From positions 16,850 through 80,849 of the forward strand of contig CAZBUJ010000015.1 in assembly GCA_964495075.1 (NCBI GenBank): DNA of 64,000 nt. The letters run 5' to 3'. Shown in pieces: positions 1 to 9,731 of this stretch. A program made the translations under genes and the position numbers. Within the stretch, counting starts at the first letter, position 1; each line of letters starts with the position of its first letter. The notes under the pieces were generated by a model. It made no database searches and was not told where the DNA came from. It saw only the letters and a program-made list of their open reading frames with translations. This stretch comes from JAFGJQ01 sp964495075 (GTDB lineage Bacteria; Planctomycetota; Phycisphaerae; UBA1845).

Positions 1-182
1 AACGGGGCGGCCGGTGATGCCGCCAGCACGGCGAGTACGCCGACGAGCACCAAGATCCCGAAGATCGGCAGCAGCCACCACTTCTTGTTGTGCTTGAGGA
101 AGCTCCAGAATTCGCCGAACAGTCCCGTGCGCCCGCCGGCGGCCGCCTGCTGGAACTCGCGAATGTCGTTGGGTTCCGACAA
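1..182 (-). CDS. DUF5989-family small membrane protein (3' end outside window)
   Basis: About 60 codons are visible and the frame runs off the left edge. The start is taken as TTG at 182 because a GGAGGG ribosome site lies six bases upstream; no ATG is available. The protein opens with a short polar stretch (SEPNDIREFQQ), then FGEFWSFLKHNKKWWLLP followed by a hydrophobic helix rich in V, L and G. That W-F-L-K...K-WWLLP pattern followed by one membrane helix is what I know of DUF5989 proteins, which are about 50-60 residues and are encoded beside carbamoyltransferase and SxtJ genes. Both of those genes lie immediately upstream here (13 bases from the SxtJ stop codon), which supports the call. 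Function is unknown. Confidence 0.75.
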   Translation of the reverse strand, partial: MSEPNDIREFQQAAAGGRTGLFGEFWSFLKHNKKWWLLPIFGILVLVGVLAVLAASPAAP

Positions 183-194
183 GACAATCCCTCC

Positions 195-641
195 TCAGTA
201 CTGCCGGAAATACCGCCTCACATCGGTCACCGGCTTGCGTTCGACCCAGTAACTCGTCCGGGCCGGTTCGAATCGCCGCGCCAATGGATCGCGCCCGATC
301 AACCGGAACACCAGGCCGATCGGCGTGAACACGCAGAAGTACACCACGCCAAACACCACGTGCGACACGACCAACCCGATCGGCCACGCGAAGGCCATCA
401 GCGTGACCCACAACGGATGCAACGCGCCGGGGGCCACGCGGCCCACGACCATGCACAATGCCGCCACGACCCACAGCACGATTCCGGTGGCGCGGGCGCT
501 CGATTCGCTGACCGCGAAGAACAGGATGTTGTGCCGGAAGTACGCCCACGCCCCCAACGCCGTGAAAGCCACCAGGCACACCACACCAAAGCCGCGCAGT
601 TGCGATCGATCCGGTTTGAAGTTGGCCGAGACAAGCGACAT
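195..641 (-). CDS. SxtJ-family membrane protein
   Basis: A 148-residue protein with about four hydrophobic segments (roughly residues 17-35, 48-66, 74-90 and 95-117) and a basic C-terminal tail (RRYFRQY). The family is named after sxtJ of saxitoxin clusters but is widespread in bacteria without toxins, almost always next to a NodU/TobZ-type carbamoyltransferase. Here the gene starts only 6 bases after the carbamoyltransferase stop and is followed after 13 bases by the DUF5989 gene, so the three form one transcription unit. Family membership is inferred from size, topology and neighbourhood. The biochemical role is not known; a membrane partner of the carbamoyltransferase is a reasonable guess. 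Confidence 0.75.
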   Translation of the reverse strand: MSLVSANFKPDRSQLRGFGVVCLVAFTALGAWAYFRHNILFFAVSESSARATGIVLWVVAALCMVVGRVAPGALHPLWVTLMAFAWPIGLVVSHVVFGVVYFCVFTPIGLVFRLIGRDPLARRFEPARTSYWVERKPVTDVRRYFRQY

Positions 642-647
642 CAGGTA

Positions 648-2477
648 TCAATCCAAGTTGAACTGGCCCAGATACTCCTCGATCTCGTGTTGCGTGGCAT
701 TCGGCTGCTCGCTCTTGTAGAGCAGAAACCTCTCGATTACCAGCACATCCATGTTGGTGCCCATGAAGCAGCGATATGCATGCTCGGGCGTGCAGACAAT
801 CGGCTCGCCCCGCACGTTGAAGCTCGTGTTGATGATCACGGGACACCCGGTGCGCTCGCGGAACCGCTCCATGATGTGGGCGATTCGCGGATGCCGGTCC
901 GCGGCGACCGTCTGAACGCGGGCCGAGTAATCCACGTGCGTGATGGCCGGCACCACCGAACGAATCTGCTTCAGCTTGTCAAGCCCCACCCCCGGCTGAC
1001 CGTTCAGCGGGACCCGCTTGTCCTCCCGCACCGGCGCCACGAGCAGCATGTACGGACTGTCCTCGTGCGGACGCATCTCGAAGTACTCGTGCACGTGGCT
1101 GCGCAGTACGCACGGGGCGAACGGGCGGAACGACTCGCGGAACTTGATCTTCAGATTCATCACCGATTGCATCTCGGTCGAACGGGCGTCGCCGATGATC
1201 GACCGGGACCCCAGCGCCCGCGGACCGAACTCCATCCGCCCCGCCATGTGGCCGACGACCTTCTGCTCCTCGATCGCGCGAGCCACTAGCTCCACCAATG
1301 CATCCTCGTCTTCGAAGTAGTGATACGTGGCGCCGGCGGCGTCCAGCCGGGCTAGGATCGACGCGTCGTCGAAGCTCGGACCGAGGAGCGATCCGCTCTG
1401 CGCGTCGACCGGATCGGGCACGCGCTCGTGACCCAGCAACTGGTGCCACACGAACAGCGCCGCCCCCAGCGCCCCACCCGCATCGCCCGCCGCCGGCTGG
1501 ATCCACAGCTTCTCGAACGGCCCTTCGCGGAGGATGCGGCCGTTGCCGACGCAGTTCAGGGCCACGCCGCCGGCCAGACAGAGATTCTTCATCCCGGTCT
1601 GCTCGTGCACGTGCCGCGCCGCCCGCAGCATCGCCTCCTCCGTCACCCACTGCACCGACGCCGCGATGTCCATCTCACGCTGAGTCATCGGCGACTCGGG
1701 CTTCCGAGGCGGACCGCCGAAGAGATCGTGGAACTTCGGCGAGGTCATCGTCAGCCCCTGGCAGTAGTTGAAGTAGCTCATGTCCATCCGGAGCGAGCCG
1801 TCGGGCTTGAGGTCGACCAGCTTCTCCAGCATCAGGTCTTTGTATCGTGGCTCGCCGTACGGCGCCAGACCCATCAACTTGTATTCGCCCGAGTTGACCC
1901 GGAATCCGCAGTAGTACGTGAACGCCGAGTACAGCAGCCCCAGCGAATGCGGAAAGTGCATCTCGTGCGTGACGTCGATGCGATTCCCGCGACCACTGCC
2001 GTAACTGGCCGTCGCCCATTCGCCCACCCCGTCCAGGGTCAGAATGGCCGCTTCATCGAACGGCGACGGAAAGAACGCGCTCGCCGCGTGAGACTCATGG
2101 TGCTCCGTGAAGACGTAGCGCCCGCGATAGGCCTTGCCCAGCCCTTTGTCCATCTCACGAGGCAAATGGAGCTTCTGCCGCAACCAGAGCGGCATGGCCT
2201 GCACGAAGCTCCGAAACCCGGCCGGAGCATACGCCAGATACGTCTCGATCAGGCGATCGAACTTCAGGAGCGGCTTGTCATAGAACGCGACGTGGTCGAG
2301 TTGGTCGGCCTCGATGCCCGCCTCGGAGAGGCAATACGCGATGGCATGCTGAGGGAAACGGTGATCGTGCTTCTTGCGGCTGAAGCGCTCCTCCTGCGCC
2401 GCCGCGATCACACGGCCGTCCCGCACCACGCACGCCGCGCTGTCGTGGTAGAACGCCGAGATTCCGAGGATATACAT
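648..2477 (-). CDS. Carbamoyltransferase, NodU/TobZ family
   Basis: A 609-residue protein, the usual length for the family. The N-terminal half is an ASKHA/Kae1-like fold: it begins MYILGISAFYHDSAACVV, has AAAQEERFSRKKHD near residues 26-38 and the metal-binding EHHESH motif at about 125-130, then ILTLDGVGEW. The C-terminal half carries FGPRALGSRSI, FRESFRPFAP and NTSFNVRGEPIV, typical of the carbamoyl-transfer domain. Such enzymes make carbamoyl-adenylate from carbamoyl phosphate and ATP and pass the carbamoyl group to a hydroxyl on a sugar or natural product. The acceptor cannot be read from the sequence. A purine-rich ribosome site (GGGAAAGGGAA) precedes the ATG. It is the first gene of a three-gene unit with SxtJ and DUF5989 proteins. 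Confidence 0.93.
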   Translation of the reverse strand: MYILGISAFYHDSAACVVRDGRVIAAAQEERFSRKKHDHRFPQHAIAYCLSEAGIEADQLDHVAFYDKPLLKFDRLIETYLAYAPAGFRSFVQAMPLWLRQKLHLPREMDKGLGKAYRGRYVFTEHHESHAASAFFPSPFDEAAILTLDGVGEWATASYGSGRGNRIDVTHEMHFPHSLGLLYSAFTYYCGFRVNSGEYKLMGLAPYGEPRYKDLMLEKLVDLKPDGSLRMDMSYFNYCQGLTMTSPKFHDLFGGPPRKPESPMTQREMDIAASVQWVTEEAMLRAARHVHEQTGMKNLCLAGGVALNCVGNGRILREGPFEKLWIQPAAGDAGGALGAALFVWHQLLGHERVPDPVDAQSGSLLGPSFDDASILARLDAAGATYHYFEDEDALVELVARAIEEQKVVGHMAGRMEFGPRALGSRSIIGDARSTEMQSVMNLKIKFRESFRPFAPCVLRSHVHEYFEMRPHEDSPYMLLVAPVREDKRVPLNGQPGVGLDKLKQIRSVVPAITHVDYSARVQTVAADRHPRIAHIMERFRERTGCPVIINTSFNVRGEPIVCTPEHAYRCFMGTNMDVLVIERFLLYKSEQPNATQHEIEEYLGQFNLD

Positions 2478-3481
2478 ACCGTTCCCTTTCCCCCATGGTC
2501 AGCGCCGGCCACGTTCCCCCCGAAACGTTAAACAGCCTATTGAATGCCGCTCAAGCCCCTGTTTCCAGCCCCAACAGATTACCCGATCTGACACGCCCGT
2601 CCAACGATCGAGTCCCGCCCGACCCCGCCTGCCGCCGGAATGAACGCCGCCCCATCCGGCCGCTCGTCGAATGCCTGCCTGGCTGCGACCCTGACCCGCG
2701 GTGCGACTGCCGCGCTTCATCCCACGGGCTGCCCTATGGGCAACTGCTGTAAGCATATGATGTACAGCGAATTACCGCGGTTCCCCGGTGGCATTGGACC
2801 GGCTGCCGCCTGACGGCTCGCGGGCGGCCCGACCGGGAGCGTTCACCGTACCTCTCCACGTACTCCGCGGCCGCTCACCGGTTTTGCCTACCGACGTCGG
2901 CGGCGGATGCCCGCGCCCCGTTTGCCAGGCTGCGCGGATGTCGCGGACTGAGATTTTCCCGATGTTCGACCCTGAGCGAGCGATCGTACGTGGATCTCCA
3001 GCGCCGGTCAATCACAATTGGTCTGTCTTGCGCTCCGCTCGCCTCACACCGGCGAGCTGCTCTTCGGCACCGCGGTCGGCACCGGGTTGTTCCCGCCGCC
3101 CGCCTGCGAAACGAACGCGTCCGAATGTGCCGACATCCACGGCGACCGTGATGTGGACCTGGCGGATTTCGCCCCCCTGTCCCGCCGCCTTCCCTCGCGA
3201 GTCCGTTGGCGTGTCCGACGCCCTTGGCGGGCGCCACGCCGATCCGATGCCGGTTGCCTACCAATCCCCCATTTCCCGCCACCCATTGACACCGCCGGCG
3301 CAGCAGCGATCATGAGTGCGGTTGCGCGGGCTAACGACGGAGCGAGGATGCGGCGATGGTGTGGATCCTGTCCAGTCCATTCGGGACAACTGTGGAATCG
3401 TCTTGAAACTCGCACGCAGTCGAACCCGCTGATTGTTCACAAGTGGGTCAAGCCTTACGACATCGTCAGGGAGTGCATACC
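2478..3481. other. Intergenic region of 1.0 kb between divergent genes
   Basis: This separates the carbamoyltransferase unit (minus) from the RND efflux operon (plus), so both promoters should lie here. Apart from the short dockerin-like remnant at about 3060-3200, I recognise no gene. Open frames on both strands are compositionally biased toward R, P, G and A and look non-coding. A short AT-richer patch near 2748-2775 is a plausible promoter area, but I see no convincing -35/-10 pair. Confidence 0.5.
3060..3200 (+). pseudogene. Remnant of a dockerin-like C-terminus
   Basis: One frame reads ECADIHGDRDVDLADFAP, starting near base 3120. This matches the calcium-loop pattern D-x-D-G-D-x-D-V-D-L-A-D-F that ends several exported proteins elsewhere in this window, for example the gene at 44055 (DSDQDDDVDLADFANF). 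Here the second loop residue is His rather than Asp, no second loop follows, and no signal peptide or upstream body of a protein is visible. I read it as the decayed tail of a former exported protein. A chance match is possible. Confidence 0.35.
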
Positions 3482-4603
3482 GTGTTAACCGTCGGCATGG
3501 CAAGCGCGGGCGCCCCGGGTCGCGGGGTGCTGTCCATCATGGCATTGGCGTGGCTTTGCGTCTGGATCACGACGTCCGGGTGCCGCAAGGAGGCGCCGGC
3601 CCCAATGGAAGCCGTGCGGCCGGCCAAGACGATGCTGGTCTCCAAGGCTTATGCCGCCGGTGGCCGGTCCTATCCCGGCGAGGTTCGCCCGAACGAGGAA
3701 GCGGACCTCGCCTTCAACGTCCCGGGACAGTTGATCGAGTTCCCGGTCAAGCGGGGGGACCAGGTAAAAGCGGGCGCCCTGCTCGCCAAGCTTGATCCTC
3801 GGGACTTCGAGAACCAGTTGGCCAAGGCGATCGCCGCGGAGGCGGAGGCCAAGGTCACCCGCGACCGGTTCGCCAAGGCGGTGGAATCGGGCGCGGCCTC
3901 GAAACAGATGCTCACCGAGGCGGAGGCGAAGCTGGAGATTGCCTCCTCGCAGGTGAGGATCGAGCGCAAAGCGCTGGAAGACACCGAGATCCACGCGCCG
4001 TACGACGGGCGTGCCACGGACAAGTTCGTCGAGAACTTCGAGCACGTGCAGGCCAAGCAGAAGATCCTCAGTTTTCAGACGACGGACGTGGTCAAGGCCG
4101 TTTTCAACATCCCGGAACGCGACGTCGCGTTCGCCCCCAGTCGCGACAACCTTGGCCGATTCGTGGCCCGGTTTGCCTTCCTGCCCGGCCGCGAGTTCGA
4201 GATGGAACTCAAGGAGTTTGTCGGCGAGGCGGACGCGGCCACGCAGACCTATGCCGTCTCCCTGATCATGCCGGCTCCGAAGGACGTGAACCTCGCCCCG
4301 GGTATGACCGTCCAGATCGTCTGGTACCCGCCGACCGCGGACGCGGCGGGGTCCGGATTCGTCATCCCGGCCACTTCCGTTTTTGAGAACCCCGAAGGCC
4401 AGACGTGCGTCTGGATCGTCGATCCCCAGACCTCGACCGTGAAAGAGACGCCGGTGACCACCGGTAAGCTGACCGGAGACGACATTGTCGTGACCGGTGG
4501 CTTGGAGGACGGTCAGCGGGTGGTCACGGCCGGCGTGTCGTTTCTGCGTGAGGGCATGCAGATTCGCGTGATGGAACCCCAGTCGAAGGACCAGGCGGAA
4601 TGA
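3482..4603 (+). CDS. RND efflux periplasmic adaptor (membrane fusion protein), lipoprotein
   Basis: About 373 residues. I chose the GTG at 3482 because an AGGGAG ribosome site lies 8 bases upstream (3468-3473); the ATG at 3443 has no such site. The N-terminus is a lipoprotein signal ending in the lipobox TTSGC (Cys about residue 34). Next come a lipoyl/barrel-sandwich half (GEVRPNEEADLAFNVPG, DQVKAGALLAKLD), an Ala/Glu-rich alpha-helical hairpin, the returning half (EIHAPYDGRATD) and beta-barrel and membrane-proximal domains. It is an HlyD/AcrA-type adaptor linking inner-membrane pump and outer-membrane channel. The stop overlaps the pump start by four bases (ATGA), indicating translational coupling. 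Substrate unknown. Confidence 0.92.
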   Translation: MLTVGMASAGAPGRGVLSIMALAWLCVWITTSGCRKEAPAPMEAVRPAKTMLVSKAYAAGGRSYPGEVRPNEEADLAFNVPGQLIEFPVKRGDQVKAGALLAKLDPRDFENQLAKAIAAEAEAKVTRDRFAKAVESGAASKQMLTEAEAKLEIASSQVRIERKALEDTEIHAPYDGRATDKFVENFEHVQAKQKILSFQTTDVVKAVFNIPERDVAFAPSRDNLGRFVARFAFLPGREFEMELKEFVGEADAATQTYAVSLIMPAPKDVNLAPGMTVQIVWYPPTADAAGSGFVIPATSVFENPEGQTCVWIVDPQTSTVKETPVTTGKLTGDDIVVTGGLEDGQRVVTAGVSFLREGMQIRVMEPQSKDQAE

Positions 4604-7600
4604 ACATCGGCGAATACGCGATCCGGAAGAAGACGATTACGCTCGTCTTGACCGTCATGGCCGTCGTGGCGGGATTCGCGGCCTACGACGAGATGGGCCG
4701 GCTCGAGGATCCCGAGTTCACGATCAAGGAGGCCATGATCTACACGCCGTACCCCGGCGCGTCGGCGGCCGAAGTCGAGCGCGAGGTCACCAACGAAATC
4801 GAGCGGGCGGTCCAGGAACTCGGGCAGCTCAAGCGGATCCAGTCGTACTCGCTCCGCGGGCTGTCGATCGTGCGGGTGGTCATCAAGGACAAGTACAAGA
4901 AGAACCAGCTTCCGCAGGTCTGGGACGAGATGCGGCGGAAGGTGGAGGCCGCCCAGCCGAAGCTGCCGCCCGGCGTGAAAACGGCCAAAGTCGACGACGA
5001 CTTCGGTGACGTGTACGGCGTCTACGTCGCGATTACCGGCGAAGGCTACACCATGCGCGAGATCAAGGACTTCGCGGACTTGCTCCAACGCGAACTGCTC
5101 CTGGTCAAGGACGTCAAGCGCATCGTCTTCTGGGGCGTGACCCCCGAGCGCATCTACGTGGAGATGAACCGGGAGAAGATGGCCCGGCTGGGGATCACCC
5201 AGCAACAGATCTTCAGCGTGCTGGAGGCCAAGAACCTCGCCGCGGCGGGCGGCCATGTGCGGGTCGGACCGGAGTTCATCACCATCGATCCCAGCGGGCA
5301 GTTCACGTCCGAGAAGGAATTCGTCGACCTGCTCATCTCCGAACCGGGCGCCCCCCAGCAGATTCACCTGGGCGACGTGGCGGAGATCCGCCGGGGATAC
5401 GTCGATCCGCCCGATACGCTCATGCGGATGAGCTACAAGACCGTCATGAAGAACGGCCGACCGCTCACCGACGACGAACTCGACGGCGTCGATCTGGACG
5501 ATCCGTCCCTGGCGATCGTCACCACCATCGGCCAGCCGGCGATCGGACTGGCGATTTCCACCGTGCCAGGCGGCAACGTGGTGCAGATGGGCGAGGCTCT
5601 GGAGAAGCGGGTCCAGGAAATGGCGTCGCTGATCCCGCACGGGATGGACGCCGAAGTCATCGCCCTCCAGTCGTCCGCCGTGATCAAGGCCGTGAACGGC
5701 TTCATGGTGAACCTGATCGAGGCGATCGCCATCGTGGTCATCGTGCTGCTGTTCTTCATGGGGATGCGAAGCGGGCTGCTGATCGGCTTCATCCTGCTCC
5801 TCACCATCACGGCGAGCTTCATCATCATGAAGGCCCAGGGCATCCTCCTCGAACGGATCTCGCTGGGCGCCCTGATCATCGCCCTCGGGATGCTGGTCGA
5901 CAACGCCATCGTGGTCACGGAAGGCATGCAGATCCGCATTGAAGGCGGCGAGGACAAGATCAAGGCGGCCCGCGCGGTGGTGGGGCAGAACCAGTGGCCC
6001 CTGCTCGGGGCCACCTTCGTAGCCGTCATCGCGTTCGCGGCGATCGGCCTGTCCACGCACTCCACCGGCGAGTACTGCCGCTCGCTGTTCTACGTGCTGC
6101 TGATATCCCTCATGATGAGCTGGCTTACTGCGGTGACGGTGACCCCCCTCCTGTGCGTGATGCTGTTCAAGCCGAAGACCCAGGCCGGCGACGCCGGCCG
6201 GGATCCATACGGGGGGACGATGTTCCGGCTCTATCGCCGGTTCCTCGAGACGGCAATCCGCCGGCGATACGTCACCATCGCGGTGGTGGCTGGCCTGTTC
6301 GTCCTCGCCGTCAACGGCTTCGGGCTGCTGCCGCAGAGCTTCTTTCCCTGGTCCAGCCGGCCCCAGTTGCTCCTCGATGTCTGGATGCCGCAAGGCACAC
6401 ATATTCGGGCCACGGAGAAAGCCATCGAGCCGCTCGAAGAATACCTGATGTCGCTCGACAACACGAAGTCCATCGCCGGGCACGTGGGGTCGGGTGGGGC
6501 CCGGTTCCTGCTCGTCTACTCCTCCGAGCGCCCCAACTCCGGGTACGCGCAGTTCGTCATCAACGTGTTCGACGCCCAGAAAGTCCCCCAGATGATGGAC
6601 GAGATCGAGGCGTGGATGCACGACAACATGCCGGGGGCCCTGACCTACTGCAAACGGTTCAAACTCGGGCCGGGCGAAGGCGGCAACATCCAGGCCCGGT
6701 TCAGCGGGCCCGACTCGAACGTTCTGCGGGCCCTGGCCGACGAAGCCACCGCCATCATGTACGCGGACCCCGTCACCAAGTACGTCCGGAACGGATGGAA
6801 TCAGCCGGTGAAGATTCTCCGCCCGTTGATCGCCGAAGAGCAGGCCCGCCGCCTGGGGATCACCCGCACGGAGGTGGCGAATCGACTGGAGGCGTCGTTC
6901 GAAGGCCTTCAGGTCGGCGTCTATCGCGAAGGCACGATCACCATCGAGGACCGCTTGATTCCCATCGTGTCGCGCCCGCCCCAAGAAGAGCGGGGCGACG
7001 TCGACAGTATCCAGGACGTGCAGATCTTCAGCCCGGCCGCCAACCAGATGATCCCCCTGCGGCAGGTCGTTCACGGGTTCGAAACCGCGTTCGAGGAGGA
7101 ACTCGTCGAACGTCGGAACCGCTTGCCGACCATCATCCTGCACGCGGATCAGAAATACGGCGAAACCAGTCAGTTGCTCGGCCGGATCAAGCCCCAGGTC
7201 GACCAGATGTTCGCCGACAAGCTGGCCTCGGGCGAAGTGTCGGCCGAGTACAAGCTCGAATGGGGGGGCGAGTACGAAGACGGCCGAGACTCGAAGGCGG
7301 CCCTCGCGTCGTCCCTCCCCATGTTCGCCGTGTTGATGGTCCTCGTCGTCATCGCCCTGTTCAACAACCTGCGCCAGCCCCTCATCATCTGGCTGACCGT
7401 GCCGCTCGCCCTCATCGGCGTCAGTGCGGGACTGCTCACGTTCGGTCTGGCGTTTGACTTCATGGCCATCCTGGGAACCCTGAGCCTGTCCGGCATGCTG
7501 ATCAAGAACGCCATCGTCCTCATGGACGAGATCAACTCGAACAACGCCAAGGGGCTGCCTCGCTACCAGGCGGTGGTGGACGCCGGCGTGAGCCGGATGC

Positions 7601-7791
7601 GACCGGTCCTGATGGCCGCCGCCACGACCGTGCTGGGCATGATCCCCCTGCTGCCGGATATTTTCTTCCGGTCCATGGCGGTGGCGATCATGTTCGGCCT
7701 CACCTTCGCCACCGCCCTGACCCTCGTCATCGTCCCCGTGCTCTACGCCACGTTCTATGGGGCGAAGAAGGAAGCGGTGCCGGCGGGGTGA
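4600..7791 (+). CDS. RND-type inner-membrane efflux pump
   Basis: A 1063-residue protein of standard AcrB/HAE length. It starts with the usual first transmembrane helix (YAIRKKTITLVLTVMAVV), followed by a porter domain with PYPGASAAEVEREVTNEIE. A TM2-6 block includes GMLVDNAIVVTEGM, which carries the proton-relay Asp of TM4. A second porter domain follows, then a TM8-12 block with GTLSLSGMLIKNAIVLMDEI. Such pumps exchange protons for drugs, lipophiles or other compounds. VDNA rather than VDDA is common in several RND subgroups, so the substrate class is not fixed by it. The gene sits between adaptor and outer-membrane channel in one plus-strand operon, and no adjacent regulator is encoded. 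Confidence 0.95.
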   Translation: MNIGEYAIRKKTITLVLTVMAVVAGFAAYDEMGRLEDPEFTIKEAMIYTPYPGASAAEVEREVTNEIERAVQELGQLKRIQSYSLRGLSIVRVVIKDKYKKNQLPQVWDEMRRKVEAAQPKLPPGVKTAKVDDDFGDVYGVYVAITGEGYTMREIKDFADLLQRELLLVKDVKRIVFWGVTPERIYVEMNREKMARLGITQQQIFSVLEAKNLAAAGGHVRVGPEFITIDPSGQFTSEKEFVDLLISEPGAPQQIHLGDVAEIRRGYVDPPDTLMRMSYKTVMKNGRPLTDDELDGVDLDDPSLAIVTTIGQPAIGLAISTVPGGNVVQMGEALEKRVQEMASLIPHGMDAEVIALQSSAVIKAVNGFMVNLIEAIAIVVIVLLFFMGMRSGLLIGFILLLTITASFIIMKAQGILLERISLGALIIALGMLVDNAIVVTEGMQIRIEGGEDKIKAARAVVGQNQWPLLGATFVAVIAFAAIGLSTHSTGEYCRSLFYVLLISLMMSWLTAVTVTPLLCVMLFKPKTQAGDAGRDPYGGTMFRLYRRFLETAIRRRYVTIAVVAGLFVLAVNGFGLLPQSFFPWSSRPQLLLDVWMPQGTHIRATEKAIEPLEEYLMSLDNTKSIAGHVGSGGARFLLVYSSERPNSGYAQFVINVFDAQKVPQMMDEIEAWMHDNMPGALTYCKRFKLGPGEGGNIQARFSGPDSNVLRALADEATAIMYADPVTKYVRNGWNQPVKILRPLIAEEQARRLGITRTEVANRLEASFEGLQVGVYREGTITIEDRLIPIVSRPPQEERGDVDSIQDVQIFSPAANQMIPLRQVVHGFETAFEEELVERRNRLPTIILHADQKYGETSQLLGRIKPQVDQMFADKLASGEVSAEYKLEWGGEYEDGRDSKAALASSLPMFAVLMVLVVIALFNNLRQPLIIWLTVPLALIGVSAGLLTFGLAFDFMAILGTLSLSGMLIKNAIVLMDEINSNNAKGLPRYQAVVDAGVSRMRPVLMAAATTVLGMIPLLPDIFFRSMAVAIMFGLTFATALTLVIVPVLYATFYGAKKEAVPAG

Positions 7792-7952
7792 TCGACGGCG
7801 GAACGAGCAACGGGACGGGCAAGCGGAGGGGGGGTGGGACGGAGAGAGCGTGGTCGCAGGCCAGTGAAAGACACGAGAGCCGGCGTCCGGCGCGGGATGC
7901 CCGGCTCGCTCCGGCCCGTCGTGCGGGCTTCATCAACAACGGGAGAAGTGCG

Positions 7953-9731
7953 ATGACCCCAACGAAACGACGCATCCGTCCAGCCGCCGGGCTGCACCGG
8001 CTGACCCGGAGCCTGTTCGGCGCGATGATCGCACCCGGGCTTGCCGGCTGCATGGTCGGCCCCGACTACGTCGAGCCGGAGCCGTCGGTGCCGGACCAAT
8101 GGCACCAGGATCTCGTGCAGGGACTCGGCGAGGGCCAGGCCGACCTGCAGTCCTGGTGGACCGTCTTCAACGACCCCGTGCTCGACAGCCTGATCGAGCG
8201 GACCCGGCTCGGCAACCTCGACCTGCTGGAAGCCATCTTCCGGATCCGCCAGTCCCGGGCCTTCCGCGGAACCGCCGCCGGCGAGTTGCTGCCCACCTTC
8301 CGCAACGCCGACAGCTACACGCGATCGGAGATCAGCGAGAAAGGGCTCAACGCCGCCATGGCCGGCCAGGTGCCGGCTGGCTGGGGCAAGCGATTTGCCG
8401 ATCTTGCGGCCAAGGGGACGGGCACCGCGATCGTGACCGACGTCACCGGAATCCCGTTCCCATTGACCAACGCCGCAGCCAGTGTGATCCCGGGACCGAG
8501 GACCACCATCGACACCGGGCCCTACAACCTGAACCAAATCGGGTTCGATTCGTCGTGGGAAATCGACGTGTTCGGCGGGATCCGGCGGGGCGTCGAGTCC
8601 GCCGACGCCGGATTGCAGGCGAGCGTCGAACGGTACCGGGATACGCTCGTCAGCCTCTTCGCCGAAGTGGCCGTCAACTACACGGAAGTGCGGACCCTCC
8701 AGGCCCGAATTCGCTACGCCGGAGAGAACGTGGAACGCCAGCGCAAGTCGTTGGATCTGGCCACCACCCGGTTCGAGACCGGGCTCTCACCCCGGCTGGA
8801 CATCGAGCAGGCCCGCTCCAATCTGGCGAATACCGAGGCGGAGATCCCGCTGCTGCAGATCGGCCTGGCCCAGGCCATCCACCGGCTCGCCGTGCTCCTG
8901 GGCGACTACCCCTCCGCCCTCTGGGGGGAGCTGGAGGCACCGGGCAACATCCCCGCCCCGCCGCTCGATGTCGCGGTGGGACAGCCGGTTGACATCATCC
9001 GGCGCCGCCCGGACATCCGCCGGGCCGAACGGCAACTGGCCGCGTTCAACGCGCGAATCGGCGTGGCCACCGCCGACGTCCTGCCGCGGTTTTCGCTCAG
9101 CGGCGAATTCGCCCTCTCGGGCACGGAGATCAAGGACCTCGGCAACATCAACGCCCGACAGTGGTCGTTCGGACCGTCCGTGCGGTGGAACATCTTCGAC
9201 GGTCTCCGCAACATCAACCGTATCTACGCCGCCCACGAAGCGACCGGCGGGGCGCGGGCCCGCTATGAACAGACCATCCTCGTCGCCCTCGAAGAAGTCG
9301 AGAACGCCATGGTCGGCTTCAAGGAACAACAGGTTCGTCGTGACGCTCTGTCGCGGGCCGTCACCGCGTCCGCCGAGTCGGTCAAGCTCGTTCGCGATCT
9401 CTACGAAAACGGCCTGACCGACTTCCAGAACGTGCTCGACACCGAGCGGTCGCTCTTCCGGCAGCAGGATGCCTATGCCGAGAGCCAGGGCCAGGTGATC
9501 CGCGAACTCATCGCCCTCTATAAGGCACTCGGGGGCGGCTGGCGGGCCGATGAGCCGCCCGGCGTCGAGCAACTGCTCGGTCCCGCCCTGTTGGCCGAGA
9601 AACCAGTCGACGATCCAATGTCGCTCCGCGGCACGGCCGCCCCGGCCCAGCCGTCGGCGGGCGCACCGGCCGAAGCAACCTCGGGGGACCCGGACGCACC
9701 GGGTCCCGCCGAGCCCGAACCGGACAGTTAG
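7953..9731 (+). CDS. Outer-membrane efflux channel, NodT/TolC-like lipoprotein
   Basis: About 592 residues from the ATG at 7953, chosen because GGGAGAAG precedes it by a few bases and a lipoprotein signal follows directly (lipobox PGLAGC, then MVGPDYVEPE, the typical NodT-family opening). Two OEP repeats with long coiled-coil helices follow: TRFETGLSPRLDIEQARSNL in the first half, and DLYENGLTDFQNVLDTERSL in the second. Family members are usually 450-500 residues. The extra length is an insertion of about 50 residues before DTGPYNLNQIGFDSSWEID and a Pro/Ala-rich C-terminal tail. It completes the tripartite pump. A 161-base spacer separates it from the pump gene. Confidence 0.9.
   Translation: MTPTKRRIRPAAGLHRLTRSLFGAMIAPGLAGCMVGPDYVEPEPSVPDQWHQDLVQGLGEGQADLQSWWTVFNDPVLDSLIERTRLGNLDLLEAIFRIRQSRAFRGTAAGELLPTFRNADSYTRSEISEKGLNAAMAGQVPAGWGKRFADLAAKGTGTAIVTDVTGIPFPLTNAAASVIPGPRTTIDTGPYNLNQIGFDSSWEIDVFGGIRRGVESADAGLQASVERYRDTLVSLFAEVAVNYTEVRTLQARIRYAGENVERQRKSLDLATTRFETGLSPRLDIEQARSNLANTEAEIPLLQIGLAQAIHRLAVLLGDYPSALWGELEAPGNIPAPPLDVAVGQPVDIIRRRPDIRRAERQLAAFNARIGVATADVLPRFSLSGEFALSGTEIKDLGNINARQWSFGPSVRWNIFDGLRNINRIYAAHEATGGARARYEQTILVALEEVENAMVGFKEQQVRRDALSRAVTASAESVKLVRDLYENGLTDFQNVLDTERSLFRQQDAYAESQGQVIRELIALYKALGGGWRADEPPGVEQLLGPALLAEKPVDDPMSLRGTAAPAQPSAGAPAEATSGDPDAPGPAEPEPDS

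Noticed and set aside
4513..7143. Open frame of about 876 codons on the minus strand opposite the RND pump
   Set aside because: Composition is D/H/R/G-rich and repetitive, with no membrane or catalytic pattern. It is a shadow of the pump gene.
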